This document shows, piece by piece, positions 22,700 to 34,586 of a stretch of DNA of 64,000 nt. Made by a program: the position numbers and the translations under genes. The DNA comes from Phallusia fumigata. Its lineage: Eukaryota > Chordata > Ascidiacea > Phlebobranchia > Ascidiidae. The number at the start of each line of letters is the position of its first letter. Positions within the stretch are counted from its first letter, which is position 1. The stretch covers positions 1 to 64,000 of the forward strand of contig QXVZ01028825.1 of NCBI GenBank assembly GCA_008931825.1, given 5' to 3'. The notes beneath the pieces are model-generated. The model was not told the DNA's origin. It saw nothing but the letters and a program-made list of their open reading frames with translations, and did no database searches.

Positions 22700-23590
22700 T
22701 CTTGATTAATGTGTATTGGTGTCACCATTATTGGTTTTGCTGAAATCAGTCGGTTAGCCATTAGTAAATTTTATTCCTTTTTACTGGCGTGGTAAGGTCA
22801 GTGCACGCTTGTTTCAGATAAAGAATCGCTGAAAAAATAATTTTTTTTTAATTCCTATCGAAAATAACTTGCTACATACCACTCATACCTTGACCCCCAG
22901 TTCTGACCCAATTCTTGTATCCGTTTTAATCCCCGGGTACACTTTCATCACAAGAAAGACTTTTAATCCCCGAATGACCGAACGTTATGTCATTGTATCC
23001 CCAAGTTTCCAAACCGAAATGCATAACACATGATTTGAATATAAATTCACCCGTTCTATGGGTGTTGTATTGACAAAGTAACTGGTTTCTTTCAACACGA
23101 CATGAATGCAACAACATCCAATCGTTGTTAATGTTTAAAAATATGAAGGTAAAATTTAAGAAACCTTTTGGCGTTGCTGGTATGTGCTGTTAATCGTTCT
23201 AATACTTTTCAGAACCGGATCCTGTAACTTTTTTTGAGCTTTCGTAGCTTGTAGAATTGTTGTAACCATGTTGTTTGATTTTGTGTCATATGACTTTGCA
23301 TTGAACAACCACTGTGTGTATTAAACATTGTGGTTAGTTAAAGTTTTCTTACTTTCTGAATTTGCATTTTTTGTGAAGGATTAAGTGTACACGTTGAGTG
23401 TATTTACGATTTAAACGTATTCTGCTCCCGCATACCTCTTATACCTTTAAATAATATGTCAATTTATTATTTCCGATTCGAAATTATGGTGTTTTTGGCA
23501 CGTTTTATTATTTGTGATTTTCTTATACTTTGCCGTCAAGTATACTATGCTCAAGAAAACAATAGTATTCCTTACATGAGAGGTTTACCA
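22700..23590. other. Intergenic, no gene seen
   Basis: A+T-rich. Nothing matches a splice-flanked open segment, and no repeat shared with the later array was noticed. Confidence 0.4.
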
Positions 23591-23594
23591 CAGC

Positions 23595-23690
23595 TGCAGT
23601 GAAAATGGCGCCTTAACCCGCGCGAGCATATGAGCTTAAGGCAAACACGTTTTAGGTTCCGGTTGATTAGGTTTTGGCAGGAACTGTTAA
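23595..23690 (+). pseudogene. Degenerate EGF-like exon
   Basis: After CTGCAG the frame shows C-S-E-N-G-A-L-T-R-A-S and, past stop codons, G-F-G-R-N-C. It aligns with the better preserved relic at 18,361-18,457 (C-S-Q-N-G-N-L-T-R). Clearly non-functional. Confidence 0.5.
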
Positions 23691-23699
23691 CAGTTGAAA

Positions 23700-25865
23700 A
23701 AACGCCACTCACAGTAAGTCTGTAGTGAAGTGAGGAGTGTATTCTCCCGTAAATTGGCTACATTATGTGTTGTGTTTTTAGCAGGTATTAACTGCAGTGT
23801 TAATTTCATACTGCATAGGTGTTTACCTTAACCAGGGGATCTTTCGTTTTCGAATGGATATAGATATGAATGACCAAGAGCAAACAGGAACAAAGGTATA
23901 GTAAAAACGTTGCATGTGCTATGTTTGGAAATACACAGTGCAGAATAACTAAATGTCCTAGAAAATGTTAGTCCTATTCTAATATTTGCGATTCGAAAGT
24001 TTATATAACCGTCAGTTTTTATACACAACTTATCCTATCCTCTCACATTGAGGTTGATTATGGATATATGCGCTATATTATAAGGGCTATTTAAATGCAA
24101 GGGCTATACTTATGTCAATGTTTAGTGTTATGTGGACTTTTTGATCGTGCTGCATTATCAGTGGTACATGATGTTAATTAGTAGGTTGGTCCATAAAAGT
24201 GCGCGTTGCTAATGGTTTAAACAACAGTGGCCTGACATTAAATTTGTTTCTGGAAAAATCATTTCTTGTTTGTTTTATTATTTCCTGTTGTATCGCACTT
24301 AAAAATTTATCTGAAGATATATAAGTCGGACACAAGTACTAAACAGTAGCCTTTCCAAAAACAGAATTGTAATTAAATTAGCTCAGCACTTTAGTCATTT
24401 TTTACACGTTTTTATGAAATTGGTGTTTTTATCAGTTAATTAATAATTGATGCATGACGTGAGAAGGGTGAGAAGGGCGATTTTAACGTACGGGAGATTT
24501 CGATTTAGTGCAAACATAAGTATGCAATTTTTGTAGCTAACGATTTTTGACTGTGCTGCAGCCAAATTCCCAACGGAGAAATACCTGTTATAACCAAACA
24601 GTTGATTTGTTATGGGGCTGGAAACTTTTTGTCTAGGAATACTGATTGTGTGGTGACTAGTTGCCACTCGTGAAGCAAGGTTGCTATACGGTTTCATACA
24701 TGAGTTGTATTTTGTGCGGTTAATAAATAATCGAAACAATGTAACGATGGAAAACTTACGGCAGGGTTAATTACGACAGAGCAGTTGCGTTACTGTTGTG
24801 ATTTGTAAAGGTGCTGGAGGGGTAGCAGTTTGCATGAAAAAAAAAGCAGTTGTAGACCAACCATGTTAACGGGAGCTGATTAATTTAAGCGTGTCATGCG
24901 TTTGCTTGCTTTACCGTGTGGAAATTAAAATTCGTCAAAGAACAATCAGACACAGCAGAGCTTTCCAACTTTTTAGTCGGCGACTTCTTTAAATTTGTTA
25001 AAATTTTCCACAATCCCTGCGCTTGATAGCTACACTCAGTTTGACAGCTACACTCACATGAAAAATATCCAATTACGTCAGTAGCATTAATTTGTCGCTG
25101 TCTCCTGTTACAATTTGAGTTTTACATTTGTTTTGGCATTTCTGTGTCAAAACTTAAAAAGGTACAATTTTTGTAATTATAGCACTGAGTGTTGAATTAG
25201 CGTAAAAAAAACTTGTCGCAGTTTCGGAAGCCTTGATACTACTGTCGCTTGTTAGTCGACTAAATCAATTGTCCCATGCAGCTTTGACGTTTAATAAAAC
25301 AGGTAGTCTTTATTTTAAGGCAGTAATCTAATATCACAGAGGTAGCAATGGCAATTAGTATTCAGCTACTGGCATGTGTGTACAAAACAACTCTTTTGCG
25401 GTAGAAAATAAAAATAAGCAGTTTAAGTTAGTTACATTCATGACTTGTTTATCTCACGAGTAAGTCGACAACGGTTTTGGTGACAATGTTTCGGTTTTGG
25501 ATAATCGGCACAAATCCATGAAAATTTTAAAGCGTGTTTTTTTTATTAGGCGTCAAAATTATACGTTATAATAATGTCGGCAAAGTCATGCTAAACGTAA
25601 CGCTTGTTGACAATGTTAGATCCAATACGTCACTAAAGCTTTGAAGTTGTAACGGAAGATGGTTTAATATTCGTAGATGGTTTAGAATTAGATGTGTGTA
25701 AAATGCAACTATAGGGTTTGATATATGGTTCTATAACAAAATCGGGGGGAGGGAGATAGTTTGGGGAAAATGGCCTTCCCGTTACCCCTATGATCTGTGC
25801 TCGTTATTTATACAGATTTATACTAGTCTCGGTTCGTTTTTTTGCGATCATCTAGGTGTTGTTAC
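23700..25865. other. Intergenic, no gene seen
   Basis: Searched for the second half of the inverted lectin domain (a WIGL-like motif on the minus strand) and did not find it. No other coding signal was recognised. The sequence is A+T-rich with a G-rich patch at about 25,744-25,755. Confidence 0.4.
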
Positions 25866-25984
25866 CTTCGAATAGTTGCGTTCCTCTTTGCCCCAAATTG
25901 CCATGTCACCTCCTAAAGACTGACAATATTTTCTTGCATCAGTCCACTTCATTTCAGGCGAAACAACCAGGTGATCATGCAATA
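25866..25984 (-). pseudogene. Orphan C-type lectin exon, intact frame, inverted
   Basis: On the minus strand, between an AG acceptor (ACGTAG) and a GTAACA donor, the 119-nt exon reads HDHLVVSPEMKWTDARKYCQ then SLGGDMAIWGKEERNYSK without a stop. It is a clear paralog of the lectin exon at 21,874 (DHVIMTTAMNWANARKYCQ). It ends in phase 0, whereas its paralog leaves two bases. The partner exon carrying the rest of the domain was not found to its left. It may belong to a functional gene whose other exons I missed, but the decayed EGF exons upstream argue for a relic. Confidence 0.65.
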
Positions 25985-26394
25985 CTACGTAACTAACACA
26001 GAGTTATATCTACCAGGGGCTTTGCATTTGATTTTGGTAAATTATTAAGTCGCCTGATGTATTCATTTTTACATCGTGAGTGTTCCAGATACATACTGAA
26101 ACCCCGTATTTATCCTTAATTGCTCTGCACTATTTTGTTTACCCTCTCGCCATGATATGTCGTCATGAACATAATGGAGGTCAAACAAAAGCGTTCAAGA
26201 GTCAGATCAGCTATTTACGTCAACGATCGCTAAAGTAACCTGTACTTAATTGAAAAGTTCTTCAGACAAAAACGTTTTATTTACGCCGATGTTTTCTGTG
26301 TGTTATATCAGACGCTATTCTTAGCGACATCCTTGCGCAAAAAACTAAAACGTGAGTAAAAAATATACCTGTTTAGTATTTTTGTCTGGTGTGT

Positions 26395-27300
26395 CATGTG
26401 TGGGTACCAACAAGCTCCATAACCCAGGATTGCTGTCACAAAAATTTGGCACTGCAAAACAAATTTTAATTTCCAAATCCAGAAATTTACGTTAAAGTTC
26501 AATGTCTACCTGATTTCAAACCGCTTTCAGTGTAGTTTACGGCATAAGAAAAATGGAAACTTTCGAGTTGTTGCAAATTGCGTGTTGATAGCAGTTGTAT
26601 GTACAACAGATTCGTTAATATCTGTAAAACAGTCGTGCTGACCAATGTAGCCAACAAGACACGTTATAACTGGCATATGTAACCGAACAAGTTCCATTGT
26701 TTTGACAAATTCTGATGTTTTGCGCTTCATGTTTGGGAACCAAAGCGTAAAAATTCATTTACTATCCTGTTTAATTACGATTAGTCGCTTGGTAAATGTA
26801 TTGTCAAAAGCTATCCACTACCACAGTGTGTCCCATCTTGGAAGCTACCTATAGTGTTGTTGCAAGTTGCGTGTTGATTGTAGTTGTGGTTCCACTCGCA
26901 CATGTACAAATGGCGTACATAGCACAATATATTGACCTGCTTTGCAATGCTGGTCTGTGTAGCCAACAAGATCCCAACAGTTATACCCGACATCTGTATC
27001 TAAGCAAGTTTCATTACTTTGACAAATTCAGATATTTGACACACAAATTCATTTATTATCATGTTTACGATCAATTACTTTGGAAAAAGAATCGTCGACA
27101 AAAGAATAGGTTGCGTGTTGATGACAGTTAAGGGTGCCACTAGTACATTCATTAATATCTGAAATCCGACAAAATATTTTTAAATCATTTTCGGGTGTTA
27201 GGCTTTCATTGATGCATATGCAGTAGATTATTTTAACTGGTCACTCCTACCAGCTCCATAATTGTTTCTACTAAATCCTGGCTCACATTGGCATGAAACC
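26395..27300 (-). pseudogene. Tandem decayed EGF-like exons of an inverted lectin-family gene
   Basis: On the minus strand at least five EGF pieces are recognisable. First halves: about 27,095-27,158 (INECTSGTLNCHQHAT), about 26,822-26,904 (NQHATCNNTIGSFQDG) and about 26,555-26,621 (DINESVVHTTAINTQ). Second halves: about 27,238-27,297 (SCQCEPGFSRNNYGAG) and about 26,401-26,455 (LQCQIFVTAILGYGAC). Several cysteines are lost and frames do not connect. The two second halves lie about 840 bp apart, indicating tandem duplication before decay. Orientation and order fit an upstream part of the gene that owned the lectin exon at 25,866. Confidence 0.6.
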
Positions 27301-27309
27301 GTTGTAACT

Positions 27310-28490
27310 GCAACTGTTCCCTTGTCTTAACGAACTGTCTCTGTTAACAATTTTTGCCTGCGTTTGATATTTATAGTTTTGTGTATTATTGTACGCTGCT
27401 AGTTTTGATGGTTCTTTAGCTATTACAAAGATATCTAAAAGGTAATGAAGCTAACCGCGGCCTAACAGCTATTGCAAATTAAATTTGGTCTTACAACTTT
27501 ATTTAACTGTATTTACACAAAACTTACCATGACATAAAAAACAATAAACAAACAGATTGCAAACAAGCGCTTGTGGGTACTTCCGCGCAGTTGGTTGGTT
27601 GTTTTACCGCTTTCCAGACGCGCTGCGTCGTTTTGAGTGATTCTGCGTCAAGCACAAAACAGTCAATCACAAACATTCAAACTTACTTGAGATAGAATAA
27701 ATGATATATCATCCTCTTGTGTCTTTGCAATTTTCGCTGCCTCACGAGTCGTACAACTTGGGTTTGCCTTTTCACACGAATGCATTGCGTTTCTACTTGA
27801 AATACTTTACCAATGCAGTCGTCTTGTCTGCGTTATTATGCAGAGGTTCGTTGCCAGCAGTTCGCTATAAATATTCTTCGCCGTGGCACCTATCTTTTAT
27901 TTTCTAACAGTTTCTAATAGAAAGCAGTCGTTCAGACAATAAGGTTACACAGAGCAGTGAAGGAATCTGTGTTTAGCTTCCTGACAACAAAACAGTGACC
28001 AAGACGATCTGTGGTGCCCGTGGCGTCCTTCAAATAAAACGGAGCCCTTACTCCCCTTGTCGTGCACTCGCTCTTCGAGTTCCCGAGTAAAACGATTGAA
28101 ACTAAGAGTCATCTTAAATGCCATAAAAGTTTTAGCGGAAATTTTCAAATGATTGCGGCGTTCGGATTAAAGTCGTCCCTGAAATTCACTGAAGTTGTTA
28201 CAGCGAGAATTACTTGCATGTTTTGGTTCTTTACTTGTTTAATTTATGGTTGTCAGCTGATATCTATTCGCTATTACGGTGCAAAGAATCTGATATATTT
28301 GTGGTGGAATCTTGTCTTAACCACGTTTTCTGGTTCACAGTAAGGATCCTGTTCAGTTCTTGCAGTTTGTGTTTAAAATATAGCTTAGTTTGGAAGTAGT
28401 TTTGTAAAAAAGGCCTGTAATTTCAGCCATAATGACTTTTTAATACTACGTGTTTGGATGTATTTCTTTGCACATGTCCGCCATACTGCG
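27310..28490. other. No assigned gene; one weak LCCL-like stretch
   Basis: Mostly unremarkable. Near 28,295-28,341 the plus frame VESCLNHVFWFT before a GTAAGG donor loosely resembles the end of the second LCCL exon (SHSCGISQSSFSFT before GTAAG). Alone this is too weak to call. A G+C-rich patch sits at about 27,585-27,640. Confidence 0.3.
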
Positions 28491-28499
28491 TGTACACAG

Positions 28500-28577
28500 G
28501 TAAATCTCTATGTAACGGTTTTCGTTGTGGTATCTCCTTACCGCTTGGTGTCGCCAGAGAAGTTTTGGTCAAATGTG
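28500..28577 (+). CDS. Candidate cysteine-containing exon, unknown product
   Basis: Bounded by CACAG and a strong GTGAGT donor, the frame reads KSLCNGFRCGISLPLGVA and EVLVKC. A diverged DNA copy of the same exon lies at about 30,255-30,345. It joins in phase to 29,033. Note that CACAGGTAAAT could instead be a donor, so the exon call is tentative. Confidence 0.35.
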
Positions 28578-29032
28578 GTGAGTTGGATCGTAATTGTGCA
28601 AAGATGTCCACATTTCGCCAGAAACGCTGTGAGGGGGGCACTAAATCTGTCTAAAGCTGTGGTCATTTCACAGAAATCACTGAAACTTTCTGATGACGCA
28701 ACAAATGCAGCAGAATTGTAAGAAGAACAGTGTCTGTCAGCCGGATCAACAAATGACGTAGGTTCAACGTGACATTGTTTTTTTTTTAATTGTTGAAAAA
28801 AGAACTATAGCTTAGTTTGGAAGCAGTTTCTTGTGTTGACTTTAGAGTGTGTTTAGAAACTGTCTTGTCCAAAAGCCATGATTCGTTTAGATTAGACTTT
28901 AGATGTTGGTACTTCCAGCGCTAATTACTGGTTAGAGTTACATGTTATATTTATCCACCATAACGATAATATTCGTCACTGGGACGGATGTTCAGTTTTA
29001 ACAGAAAAGTGAGTGGAATTTGTAATCATCAG

Positions 29033-29184
29033 GCAGACAGTGTTGCGTTCGAGACGAAAATCGGAAATCTATTGCGGTGGTTGATGTAGACAGGACGGAT
29101 TTTAGAAGCAAATCAAACCGCTACACATGTCGTGTTTACTTATGGTGGAATTGGTCATACTGGGCGGGCCGCCAAACAGCTTCT
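29033..29184 (+). CDS. Candidate exon, unknown product
   Basis: Acceptor ATCATCAG, donor GTAAGG. Read in the phase given by the previous candidate exon, the 152-nt segment is fully open: GRQCCVRDENRKSIAVVDVD, then RYTCRVYLWWNWSYWAG. The aromatic-rich, cysteine-bearing sequence looks like part of a beta-rich secreted protein, but I do not recognise a family. Confidence 0.4.
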
Positions 29185-29551
29185 GTAAGGCTTTACATCA
29201 AAACTTGATCCCATAAAGTTGAACCTAACCCTTTTGCAAAATCATACATAATTTTCTGTGTCATGGGAAGGTTTCATTCTGGCGCATAACTTAACCCAAG
29301 CAGCCACGTCACCGTCTTAACCAAGCAATTATCGTTTTATGAAGAGTTAACCGAAAGTATTTCTGTTTTGTTTTGTGACTCGGAGTTAATGTTGTGTGCT
29401 TAATTTGTCATCAAACTGTTGCTGGGTTAATGACGTGGATTTGGAATTATTACATGTTGCTGTTATAAATTTTTAATGCGAACATTCAAAATTGAAGGCT
29501 CGATGTGTTTGAAGCAACCAGTGTAACATTTGCTTTTCTTTTAATCTACAG

Positions 29552-29640
29552 TTGCGACACATTCGGTACTGACACAAAGTTTTACGTCGTTCAGAACATT
29601 GGTAAAGTTCTCAAGTGGCAAGCTCCTCCACTCAAACAAG
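29552..29640 (+). CDS. Candidate exon, unknown product
   Basis: Good acceptor (TTTTAATCTACAG) and donor (AAGGTACGT). The open frame reads CDTFGTDTKFYVVQNIGKVL and KWQAPPLKQ. Its start phase does not match the end of 29,033-29,184, so a short exon is missing between them or the locus is broken. Confidence 0.4.
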
Positions 29641-29719
29641 GTACGTATGCTACGCGTCAGCCCGTTGAAACAGTCGAGAAAACATTGGATTCTATGATTG
29701 CTTTTTCTTCGTTGAAAAG

Positions 29720-29884
29720 GTATTTGATCATATATGTATTGATGACAACCGACAAACATTAGATCTTTCGATTGATATTGCACGAAAAATTTCAAACAGC
29801 AACTTTCTAAAAAGCGATGGCTGGGTTCTAATTGGTGTTCCGGTATTTAACTCCTCAAAACCAAACAATGAGAAAAAGATATAG
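29720..29884 (+). CDS. Candidate terminal exon, unknown product
   Basis: After CTTTTTCTTCGTTGAAAAG the frame is open for 54 codons to TAG: VFDHICIDDNRQTLDLSIDI, then SDGWVLIGVPVFNSS. The composition is protein-like. The phase does not follow directly from 29,552-29,640. No family recognised. Confidence 0.4.
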   Translation, partial: VFDHICIDDNRQTLDLSIDIARKISNSNFLKSDGWVLIGVPVFNSSKPNNEKKI

Positions 29885-29999
29885 CCACGTTTTTTTTTGC
29901 AAAGGTAAAGATAGATCCTGGTTAAGATTGTTTGGGGAGTTCAACAGAAGGTCAAAACCTGCTATAACTCCTGAAATATTTCGCGAAAATGATATTTTC

Positions 30000-31085
30000 T
30001 AAATTCAGTCCCACCAAAATTGATAAAATGAACAAGGCGGTAGCCTTGGTGATTCTGGTTTAACACGATTTTAGTGTTCGAAACTGGTTCCTTAACCGGT
30101 TTCTAACTGTTTTTATTTTTGAAAGTTTTTGAAATAACTGTTTGTTTTTTTAAAACCACCAAAATACCAGGGCTATAGACTTTTATTATTTTTTAAAGAA
30201 GTCGAGCCAAAATGTTATGTTTGCTGAGAACGTATTTCAATTTTGTCTGGTAAGATGGTGTTTTTCGAAATTTGCAGAAACGATTTTTATTGCGCTTTTT
30301 CGTATCTGCTTTGTGTCGCTAAAAAAGTTTGTGTCAAATGTGACGAATTCGACAAACTCGTTTCGGGCTTTGAAGAAAGGTAAACCGGGCTTAAGCGCTT
30401 TAAAATGAAAATTTTACAGAAAATCACCTGAAACGGAAGATTTCTTCCATTCTCTCTTGCTTCCAAGCTATAGCCAATTCGTTTTGTCGGTTTCGTCGGT
30501 TTTGGCGGTTGCAAAATTAAAGAATGTTTAAGTTCATTTCGATTTTCCAATAATGCAGTTTTAAAGCGCTTTAAGCCAGTTTGGGGATTTAAAGACCAAT
30601 TTTGGACTCAATTTGTGAAAATTCACCAAGGCTGCAGCCTTGCTCATTTTAAGAGGGACATAAAATAGAATAAAACTGTAGTTTTAGGGGATTTTCCGCA
30701 AACAATTTTCATTAAACCTGTTTGGGTTTAATTTTACATTACTTTAAACCTGCTACCGAACCCAGAAACGAGTTTAAACCAAAATCGAAGACATATTTTT
30801 TCGCCTTATTATCGTAATAAGCTTGTCCGTTTTGGAGGGTTTAAAATCAATAAAAGCTTTAGTTTTTTTATTGTTAGCTGAACATTCTAGTTATGAAGTG
30901 CCTAAAGTCGGCTTTGACCTTTTGTCGGACCCCGAAACGTGTTCAAAGCGGAATTATAGAGCTATTTTCGCCTTATATTCGTAAAAAACACAATAGCTGT
31001 AGCTTTGCTCACGAATCGCTAACCGGTTCAAACCGCTATCGGATACATAAAATTTTAAACACTAAAATATATCTAAATTGTTGAT
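30000..31085 (+). repeat. Degenerate A+T-rich repeat block
   Basis: Words such as CCAAGGCTGCAGCCTTG, TTCGCCTTAT-TCGTAA and ACCCxGAAACGxGTTxAAA recur at irregular spacing of about 200-590 bp (for example CCAAxxCTGxAGCxTTGCTC at 30,628 and 30,990, with a related piece at 30,035). Contains at about 30,255-30,345 a diverged copy of the candidate exon 28,500-28,577. No intact gene. Confidence 0.5.
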
Positions 31086-31089
31086 AAGT

Positions 31090-31445
31090 TGTGGTCAGTA
31101 TCATGCAAAAAAACACTAATGGCGACCTAAAGATTTTTGTTTCAAACACGTGGCGTCTCAGCAGTACAAAAGGCCTCCTTAGCTTCCAGCAAGCACTGTG
31201 GTGTCGCAAGCGCCAATCAAATCACACCACGCCACGCCAATTCGACCGCTTTGCCTCACGCAACTAATCAAACTGCTCCAAACGCATGTTACTAATTGGT
31301 GCAATAACGCCTGCCATTGGACGGCTAAAGAGCGCGCCTGTGACGTTTCAAAAGCAAACGCTGTGATTGGTCGACCAAAAAAAGAAAAAAAAGCCAACTC
31401 GAAAAGCCCTGGCGCGAGTGACGTGTCATTTTTGGTTTGACTTGT
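31090..31445 (+). repeat. Repeat module P, promoter-like, copy 1
   Basis: The most complete copy. In order: GGCGACCTAAAGAT, GTTTCAAACACGTGG, GCTTCCAGCAAGCACTGTGG, AATCAAATCACACCACGCC, then TGTGACGTTTCAAAAGC (CRE-like) and GTGATTGGTCGA (inverted CCAAT) and GAGTGACGTGTCA. The clustering of CRE and CCAAT motifs in G+C-richer sequence looks like a promoter. It sits at the left edge of the array, pointing into it. Confidence 0.5.
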
Positions 31446-33560
31446 GTCGAAGGTGGTGACGTCGGGAACGGTCTCAAGACAATTCGCAGGCGGAAAGGAG
31501 AGAGAGGTAGTTTTAATATTGTAAACTAACTTTTTCGGTGTCGATGAAAGGTAAACTGGGGTGCACACTGGTCAGCTTTTTAATCGATACCGAAAAATAT
31601 TGATTGTTTTTAAAGTTTAAACAACTTATTATTGTGCACGGTACTGCTGTTCGATCATTTTTTTCAGGTGCGGCTTCTGTTCACTGCATCCGCTGGTTGC
31701 CGGACTGCCACCGACGTGTTTTGCTGAGAGAAAAATCCGCCCTACGAACGAAGAGGACTTCGATAAAATTACACGAAGTGCAACATGGGACTTCACAGAA
31801 AACAAGCAAGTATAAGTTGATCATCCTTCTAGCACTAAATTTAACTAGTTTTAAGTCAACATGGGGAGACAGAATAACGTGCACTTGTTCCGTCTTTCCA
31901 TGTTTAAAAACTGAAATATGTTGTGAACTAGATTACATGTCGTGTTAAATTTCTTGTAGCGCTTGTGCTTTGTTTCGCAGAAAAAGAAAACGAAAGTGGA
32001 GTCCTCGTGTATTCTGTGAAGCGTGCCAGTATCCTGTCTTCGCAAGCGGACATATTTAAAGGTAAGTTGGTGAAAAGTGGGTAATATATTGGGTGGAATT
32101 GGTTTTACATTTTGTTTCAGGTCCTCGTGGTGTGACTTCTGATCATGTTCTGATATCATCCACAGACTGCTCGAACGCCGCACGACCATTTCAACGGAAG
32201 AAAGATACTAAAAAAGGCAACTACATTTTACACACTCGTTTGTTAGTTTTAAGGTTCAGCATTTGAAGACAGTATAACGTTCACTTTTCCTATCCCCGCA
32301 CCATATTAGGTACACATTTGCTACATTCGAATGCATAGAAAATCCTACACAAATGCTGCGTTGTAGTTTTGTTGCAGATTTCTGTCCAACAAGGTTCCGA
32401 ATTATCAACGGATTGGAAAAACCTGCAGTGGCAGTTAACAAATGTTTCTTATGTATATTCTCGTGCGCAGGAGACAACCGGACACGGGTTACACTTAGCA
32501 TTTTCGGTCTATCTTTTTGGTAAATATATTACGTAAACTGCCATGCGAAGGCAGCATAACGTGCACTTATCCTGTCTTTGCATGTTAAAATATTTGAAGT
32601 TGAGGCCTTGTAAAACTAGGCTATACATCGCGTTAAATTTCTTTCGCTTTTCTGTTTGATTATTTTGTTTTCAGGTCACCGTGGTGTGACTTCTGATCAA
32701 TGCTGTGATTTCATCTGCTGTCTGCTCGACCGGCGCAATGACTTTTAAACTGGAGAAACATTTGGACAAAGAAATTTACGTAGAAAAGGTAAATCTAATT
32801 TACCGATTAGACGTAGAACACAGTCGGAGACGAATAATTTACAACAATTTCGGTTACTCTTTTTCCTTTATCGCCATGCGACGGCAGTATAACATGCATT
32901 TATCTTTTCTTCGCATGCTGCGTTTTGAACTAGGTTACATGTTGTTTTCAATGCTTAGTAGTGCTTCTGCTTTGCTCCTCAGGAAAAGAAATGAAAGCAG
33001 AATTATATGCGACCAAGATCGATCGCACTGTGGCTTTAGACGCAGGTATAATGTTAACTTTGGCAACTCAGAAGCGGATAATATACAGGTAGTTTATTTT
33101 TGTAAACAAACTTTTTCGGCGTCGATAGAAAATAAACCTGGGTGCACACTAGTCTGCTTTTAAATCGATGCCGAAATGCAACTTTTTGTTTCGTAAGTGT
33201 GTACAACTGATAAAAACACGGTACTGCTGTTAGTTGTTTAAGGTGCGGCTTCTGTTCACTGCATCCGCCAAACCCTGAATTTTACCAGGAGAAAAGTTGT
33301 TACGAACGAAGAGAGCTTGGATGAAATTGAAAGTCGATAATTCAAGCAGCACTATATTCAACTGGTAAGTCGAATATTGGAGGGAAGTATAACGTGCACC
33401 TTTTCTGTCTTCCCATGTTGGCGTACTTATCTATGTTGTGAATTAGGTTGCATGTCGCGTTGAATTTTTAGTGCTGCGTTTGTATTGTTTCGCAGAATGA
33501 ATATGAAAGTAGAGTCCTCGTGTATTCACATCAACGAAGATGGTAAGCGCTTCAGATTAA
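31446..33560 (+). repeat. Array block of exon-like modules Q, R and S
   Basis: Q (31,445-31,830 and 33,080-33,340) carries GGTGCACACTGGT then, after a pyrimidine-AG, an exon-like piece starting GTGCGGCTTCTGTTCACTGC. R (31,855, 32,260, 32,545, 32,875 and 33,375) carries a hairpin GAAGACAG-loop-CTGTCTTC with loop TATAACGTGCACTTATC, then an exon-like piece after TTTCGCAG. S (32,085 and 32,650) carries TTTCAGGTCxCxGTGGTGTGACTTCTGATC. Exon-like pieces are 60-130 nt with decayed frames. Long ORFs here run across splice signals and are probably chance. Confidence 0.6.
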
Positions 33561-33904
33561 TTTGAATACCCGGTTTTCTGTTGGTCAAACTTATCGATTG
33601 TCTTCCGTTTATGCCTTTACGTCAACGTACGTCATAACGCATTAGTTGATTTTATGTCGAGCATGAGGAAGCGTCTTTGTGTCCTGTCTCGCGAAAGATG
33701 TAAACGCTAGTGGCTTACACTGGTTTAAGTTAAGTAACCGGTTTTGTCTCTGCTTAATTAATGTCAAACATTTATTACCCCCATTTGTGAAATTCATTTA
33801 ATAATTGTTGTCATGTATAATCATACGACCATAACGTATCGGCAGTGACATTAGCCAACCGAACACATGAAGCATTTTTTCCGGGTGCAATGACACTACA
33901 CTAA
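33561..33904. other. Array spacer
   Basis: Contains the tail of an R-type module (GTCTCTGCTTAATTAATGTCAAACAT), also found at 35,790 and 37,300. No gene seen. Confidence 0.4.
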
Positions 33905-34450
33905 TATATATGGGTCCCCATCCTGAAGGGGGCACATTGTCTTCACTCCGTTTGTTTTTTTGTTTTTTTTTATTTTTCCTACCCTGCAGCTTGTCCGTTA
34001 TGCCAAGAACTCCTTGACGAAATTGCATGAAACTTTCACAGTTGGTAGATATGATGTTGGAGATCTATTTCTTACGTCCAGTGGTTACCCCGTTGGCCCC
34101 CAAAAGTAAAACGTTTTTTAAACAATTTGCATGCTTGCAAACACCACAAACGAAACGTTTGTGTGATGATAGGGTTAACCAAGTGAAAATAAAATTAAGG
34201 TTATATGGAATAACCGAACATGAGAGTTAGTGAACATGAGAGTCTTGTGGCTCCCTCTAGTGGATAACCTTTCAAACCATCTCCGATTGGCATAACATTT
34301 TAATAGTTTTAGGTTGGGCCATTGTGGTGTGTCGATTGCTGCATTATACCCTATAGCCCCAGCGGTTACCCCACTAACCCTCTAAAATGTGTCAAATTAC
34401 TAAACAAGGACGGGTCTGGGTAAAAACTGTATACCATGCTTACGACGTAT
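33905..34450 (+). repeat. Module M copy 1: hairpin, pyrimidine tract, minisatellite
   Basis: GGTCCCCATCCTGAAGGGGGC hairpin, a T-rich tract, CCTGCAGCTTGTCC, then ACTTTCACAGTTGGTAGATATGA and degenerate minisatellite units with GTTACCCC, TAGCCCC and TGTGTCAAATTACTAAACA. The same order recurs at 38.34, 42.69 and 61.14 kb. Confidence 0.6.
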
Positions 34451-34517
34451 ACATCGAAATATGTACAACAAGTTGGTACAAATACGACGAATTTTGAACT
34501 TGTTGATTTTGCTGCAG

Positions 34518-34586
34518 ATGTTTGAAATTAATTCACAACAGAGGAAGCGTGATAGAAAACGTGCCAACAGAAACAAACTGCTCGAT
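34518..34586 (+). CDS. Candidate basic exon inside the array
   Basis: Between TTTTGCTGCAG and a consensus GTAAGTG donor, the 69-nt segment is open from an ATG: MFEINSQQRKRDRKRANRNK then LLD. It is phase 0 at both ends and would join in frame to 35,837-35,973. Two short open segments are weak evidence; no family recognised. Confidence 0.3.

Noticed and set aside
32705-33163. A 152-codon plus-strand ORF, one of the longest in the array
   Set aside because: It runs through R and Q modules across their acceptor and donor signals, is not kept in other copies and shows no domain; it is a chance open frame.
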